Below, in pieces: positions 5,859 to 9,139 of a DNA stretch of 9,139 nucleotides. This DNA comes from a bacterium (lineage in GTDB: Bacteria > Planctomycetota > JACOTG01 > JAUIME01): NCBI GenBank assembly GCA_030433195.1, contig JAUIME010000157.1, positions 1-9,139 of the forward strand, given 5' to 3'. The translations under genes were made by a program, and so were the position numbers. Within the stretch, counting starts at the first letter, position 1; each line of letters begins with the position of its first letter. The notes under the pieces are model-generated. The model did no database searches, was not told the origin of the DNA, and worked only from the letters and a program-made list of their open reading frames with translations.

Positions 5859-7679
5859 ATGCGTAGCTGCGGTCTTGTCGGTATTCCTGTCCTCGTGGTT
5901 CTCTTGTCGATCTCGATGGAGTCTGCCGATGCGGGGACGCCCGCGGGGTCTGTCGAGTCGGACAACCTCATCATCGAGTTCGACTATGTCAACGACGGCA
6001 CGAACGACGTGGGCATCATGATTTCGTCGTTCAGTCAGAAGAAGGCGAGTGGGAACTACTCGTTCGGAGCTACGGACAGTCCGATCTGGCAGGTCGTGTT
6101 TCGGGAGCAACCCGGCGTCGTTACGGATTGCGAAGAGATGGAGGATACGCCGACGATCGGCCAGCAACGCCGTCCCATCGACGCGGATGGTTGGAAAGAA
6201 TCCCGCGTTCCGGGACGCGTCGCGGTCGCAGGGTCAGACCCGTGCGGGGGCAATCTGCTCCGTCCGTACCCCGAGGGACTTCCTGTCGTGGATCCGACCC
6301 GCATGACGGACCCGGGGTCTGTCGAGATCACTCAGGTGAACGCGAACACGGTGCGCCTCAAGTGGAACAACGTCGAGATTCCAGGATCCGGCGATGGGAT
6401 GGGCGGCGATTTGAAGACCTTCGACGTTCGGGTCACGATCGCTGCGGCCGCGTACTTCACCGGGGGGCCATCGGTGTTGCATTGGGACATTCGCGTGAAC
6501 GGGATCACAGATCCGGAAACTTGCCCCGAAGATTCGACTCGTTACACCGAAGCACCGTGGCTCGTGTACAACGTGGCTTGCCCCGTAATGTTTCTGGACC
6601 CGATCGGTAGCGATGGAGCCGACGATCACCTCTTGTTCCCGATGACTGGCGGGATTGTGATCCCGGATCCGATTCACGAACGCACGTCTCTCAATGCAGA
6701 TCAGATCATCGCCGCGGCACCCTCCGAGGATCCGTGCGATAGCGACGAAGAGCGTGCGGTCTGTTTCGGCGGCGCCAAACAAGACAACGATTTCAACTAC
6801 CCCGGGCTAGTGCAATCGCAGTTCCTCGCTCTCTATGACGAGATCGAGAGTAGTGGGGAGGATGCGGACACCGCCACCGCCGGTCTCTATCTTGCGGCGG
6901 ACGATCCGATCGGCTTCTTCAAACGAATCGTGTTCGGCCCTGTTTACGAGATCAGCGATACCGGTGGGGCAACGCCCTCCGCGGAGCGGGATCAGCTGTA
7001 TTTGCAGGTGACTCACTTCAAGTCCGTGGACGCCGATCCCGCCGTGGAGGGATGGGACGGGTTTCGCGACTTGAACACGAGCGTGATTCGAACACGAGTG
7101 GATGCACTGGAAAGCGATGGCTATTCGGTTGTTCTCGATGCGTTCGAGGGCGACTGGTACGACGGCGCCGCACTCTATCGAGCGTGGATCGAAGGAGACG
7201 AACCGGACTATCTGTTCGATCCGAAACCGGGCGGTGGGAAGATGGCGACCATCTGGGACCGTCTCGAATCGTTCTCCATGTCGGAAGCCGACATCAAGGC
7301 TTCGTACGAAGACTATGTCTACTCGACTCACATTCTCGAGTACCGACGGGTCGACGACGAGTACGCACTCGACGACGATCCAGCTGTGCTGCGTTCGGAC
7401 TACTCGGTCTTGCGTGCATGGGCCGACTACTACGGCACGAACGGTGACTGCGGTGGGGCGCTCCTGTTTGGCGATCCCAAGTTCAACCCTTGTGACTACC
7501 TGGATAGGAACTTCTTCTGCAACGACAATAACCTCGTCAACAAGTATCGGGACGAGGCATTCGAACTGATTCAGCAGGTGCGCGGAGGCGTCGACGCGGG
7601 TGCTTGTGCCTCGTCCTATGAACCGGAACGGACGCCGGGAACTGGAAGGCGCAGCAACTCGGTCTCTTCGACCCCGTGA
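5859..7679 (+). CDS. Large secreted glycoside-hydrolase-like (DUF6259-like) protein, N-terminal segment before a frameshift
   Basis: Residues 1-26 are a signal peptide (MRSCGLVGIPVLVVLLSI, then SMESADA before GTPAG). Residues about 30-300 are beta-rich (NLIIEFDYVNDG, LHWDIRVNG), as in the N-terminal sandwich of large extracellular glycosidases. FNYPGLVQSQFLALYDE (6792-6842) and the later GLYLAADDPIGFFK, then WYDGAALYRAW (7155-7187), resemble the stretch before the catalytic barrel in DUF6259-type proteins; this match is from memory and not proven. Many paired cysteines suggest disulfides and an extracellular location. The frame ends at TGA 7677-7679 with an unnatural tail (RRSNSVSSTP), while sensible coding continues in the -1 frame, so the last 15-18 residues are probably not native. 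The likely substrate is a polysaccharide, but none can be named. The ATG is chosen for its ribosome binding site and signal peptide. Confidence 0.8.
   Translation: MRSCGLVGIPVLVVLLSISMESADAGTPAGSVESDNLIIEFDYVNDGTNDVGIMISSFSQKKASGNYSFGATDSPIWQVVFREQPGVVTDCEEMEDTPTIGQQRRPIDADGWKESRVPGRVAVAGSDPCGGNLLRPYPEGLPVVDPTRMTDPGSVEITQVNANTVRLKWNNVEIPGSGDGMGGDLKTFDVRVTIAAAAYFTGGPSVLHWDIRVNGITDPETCPEDSTRYTEAPWLVYNVACPVMFLDPIGSDGADDHLLFPMTGGIVIPDPIHERTSLNADQIIAAAPSEDPCDSDEERAVCFGGAKQDNDFNYPGLVQSQFLALYDEIESSGEDADTATAGLYLAADDPIGFFKRIVFGPVYEISDTGGATPSAERDQLYLQVTHFKSVDADPAVEGWDGFRDLNTSVIRTRVDALESDGYSVVLDAFEGDWYDGAALYRAWIEGDEPDYLFDPKPGGGKMATIWDRLESFSMSEADIKASYEDYVYSTHILEYRRVDDEYALDDDPAVLRSDYSVLRAWADYYGTNGDCGGALLFGDPKFNPCDYLDRNFFCNDNNLVNKYRDEAFELIQQVRGGVDAGACASSYEPERTPGTGRRSNSVSSTP
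7622..7640 (+). other. Likely position of a one-base loss (frameshift) in the large secreted gene
   Basis: The upstream frame looks native to about SSYEP (ending 7626). The downstream frame opens only after a TGA at 7619-7621 and looks native from about TDAGNWKA (7628 on). Joining them needs one extra base here. No heptamer of the X XXY YYZ type is present, so programmed -1 slippage is not supported. Confidence 0.65.
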
Positions 7680-9139
7680 ACGAAGCCGTCATGACGGGCG
7701 GGTTCTGCACCGACTCTTGTGCTTGTTCGGGTGACACGCTCTTCATCGACGCGTACAACAAGGCCGTTGCCCGCTACTGGGAAGGCACTTTGATGTTGAA
7801 GAGCGACAACGATTTCGAGAACCCGACGTCAGGGGGTTTCTTGCCTCGCGAGGCCGTTGCCGACAGTGGCAGTTGGTGGCTCACGAACGAGCTCCGAGTT
7901 CCTCACTGGGTTCAGTACTTCTACGTTTCGGCAGTCGACACGAACGGCTCGTTCGATCCCGAAGCCTGTCCGACGACGATTGCCGACCTGGACACTGCGA
8001 TGGCGTTTCCGACGACCGGACTCGATTGGAGCCGAGGACTCAACTTCGTCGCATACACGGGGCGGGGGCCGCAGGCGTTCCCGACGTATGGGCCGCTGTG
8101 GCTCGAACACGAGGCGTGCGCCGCCGCCGACGACATCTGCGAGAGCACTCCCGACGGGGACTGTGACCCGTGTTCGGAATGTGCGGCATGTAGTGGCTGT
8201 GAGCCGTGGATGCCATTCTCGCAGTCCGTGACGTCGAACTCGCTCGCAGACCTCCATCAAGTCGCGGGAACGGGTCCTAGCTTCGTTGGCGGTGGAACCT
8301 ACTGGATGGAGAACTACAGATACTTCATCGAGACCGTTCGAAGCGAACTCTATTGCAAGTCGGGCGAACCCGATCATCTCGTCGCACCGAACTTCCCGGA
8401 GCGTATGCACGAGCAGTTGGTCCCGTTCAGCACTTGGGCGGGAAAGACGAGAACGTATCCCTTCGACCGTACGTTCAAGGCGCCGACGGTTTGGGTGGAA
8501 ACAGCGGGAGCCGAGCCGGTTCCGATGGCAGCTGTGCTCTACCACGACTTCACGGTCGTCGCGAGCGAGATCCCGTCGCGGTCCAAGATGGAAGCGACGT
8601 ACCAGTTGAGTAGTGGGGCTTACCCGAGTTCGCCAGACGCCATGAATCTCTACCAGGATCGGTACCGGATGCGTCTCGCGCGTGCGGTCGTCGATGGCTC
8701 CTTCATCGGGGTTACGCTCGCCGGGGACGGAGGCGTGGGCTCCGGAGCCATGGACTCCGACGAGTTCAAGTTCGATCCAGCCCCTGTTCTTGCTGCTGAT
8801 GGATGTACGTCGGGGACTCCTTGGACGTTGCCGGACGAGATCGTCGAGGATCACGAGTACATCGAAACCCTGCTGGACCTTCGATCACAGTTTCGGAAGT
8901 ACCTCGTCCTAGGTGCGATGCTCCGGGCGCCGGAGATCACTGTCAACGGCGCCGCGATGACGGTGCCGCTCGACTTCAAGCGGCGACGTCTCTTCGAGTG
9001 CAGTAGCAGCGATGTCACGGTGTGGGTGGATGTGGACAAGATCATGGGTTCGGTCTGGCGTAGCCCGGTCGACGGTACGATCGCTCTCGTCTTCACGAAC
9101 TTCGAGGAGCCGGACAATGTCGACGGTTCGACGGGGCAG
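7622..9139 (+). CDS. Continuation of the large secreted protein in a second frame, open at the right edge
   Basis: From 7622 to the last base this frame has 506 codons and no stop. It reads TDAGNWKAQQLGLFDPVNEA and then FCTDSCACSGD, TLFIDAYNKAVARYWEG, SWWLTNELRVPHWVQYFY and WMENYRYFIETVRSELY, rich in Trp, Tyr and Phe like a carbohydrate-active domain. No start with a good ribosome binding site is present (ATG 7691 is merely internal) and no signal peptide, so it is the rest of the preceding gene and not a separate one. Joined, the two parts give about 1,090 residues before the window ends. Cysteines at 8162, 8171, 8180, 8189 and 8198 form CxxCxxCxxCxxC, preceded by two more at 8117 and 8138. 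Catalytic acids cannot be assigned. Either a real mutation made this a pseudogene or the sequence has a one-base error. Confidence 0.75.

Noticed and set aside
7617..7640. Programmed -1 ribosomal frameshift in the large secreted gene
   Set aside because: The direction fits, but there is no slippery heptamer and no evident stem-loop or pseudoknot just downstream, so a mutation or sequence error is simpler.
7829..8854. 341-codon minus-strand open frame opposite the second half of the large secreted protein
   Set aside because: Its third codon positions pair with first positions of the + frame, the usual shadow arrangement, and the + frame continues the upstream protein with aromatic-rich, domain-like sequence.
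1..9139. CRISPR array, tRNA, rRNA, insertion sequence or transposase
   Set aside because: No spaced direct repeats, no tRNA or rRNA-like segments and no transposase-like frame were seen on either strand. The iterative pattern at about 1000-1860 is protein-level beta-helix repetition, not a DNA repeat array.

Overview
The window reads as a G+C-rich environmental bacterium with many large secreted proteins of mosaic domain build. The shared C-terminal domain style (a block ending in a strand like TNALLL, after WNNLG and QGFIYD motifs) resembles domains I associate with Planctomycetota and similar lineages. That placement is an inference; there is no rRNA or marker gene here. All convincing genes lie on the + strand.

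Region by region. (1) 1-660: the 3' part of a gene, open at the left edge, that carries little more than the shared C-terminal domain. (2) 666-2654: a secreted right-handed beta-helix protein ending in the same domain, five bases after the previous stop and probably co-transcribed. These two genes have much less G/C at third codon positions than the rest. (3) 2655-2983: a mostly non-coding gap with a possible 36-residue ORF behind a good ribosome binding site and a possible promoter. (4) 2984-4312: a secreted protein with a beta-rich N-domain, an IPT/TIG domain and a third copy of the C-terminal domain. An in-frame TAG cuts this copy short, and the missing last strand is still encoded in the eight codons between that TAG and a TAA. 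A clear hairpin terminator follows. (5) 4453-5733: a CPA1-type Na+/H+ antiporter. (6) 5859 to the right edge: a very large secreted protein, glycoside-hydrolase-like (DUF6259-like by motif), broken by a one-base frameshift near 7622-7640 and continuing in another frame past the window end. It contains a regular CxxCxxCxxCxxC cluster.

How the parts relate: four of the five main genes encode exported or apparently surface proteins, and three consecutive ones share a C-terminal domain of about 140-165 residues behind unrelated or absent N-terminal parts. This is the pattern expected of a sorting, anchoring or surface-display domain, though that function is inference. The antiporter is the only membrane transporter and has no evident functional tie to its neighbours.
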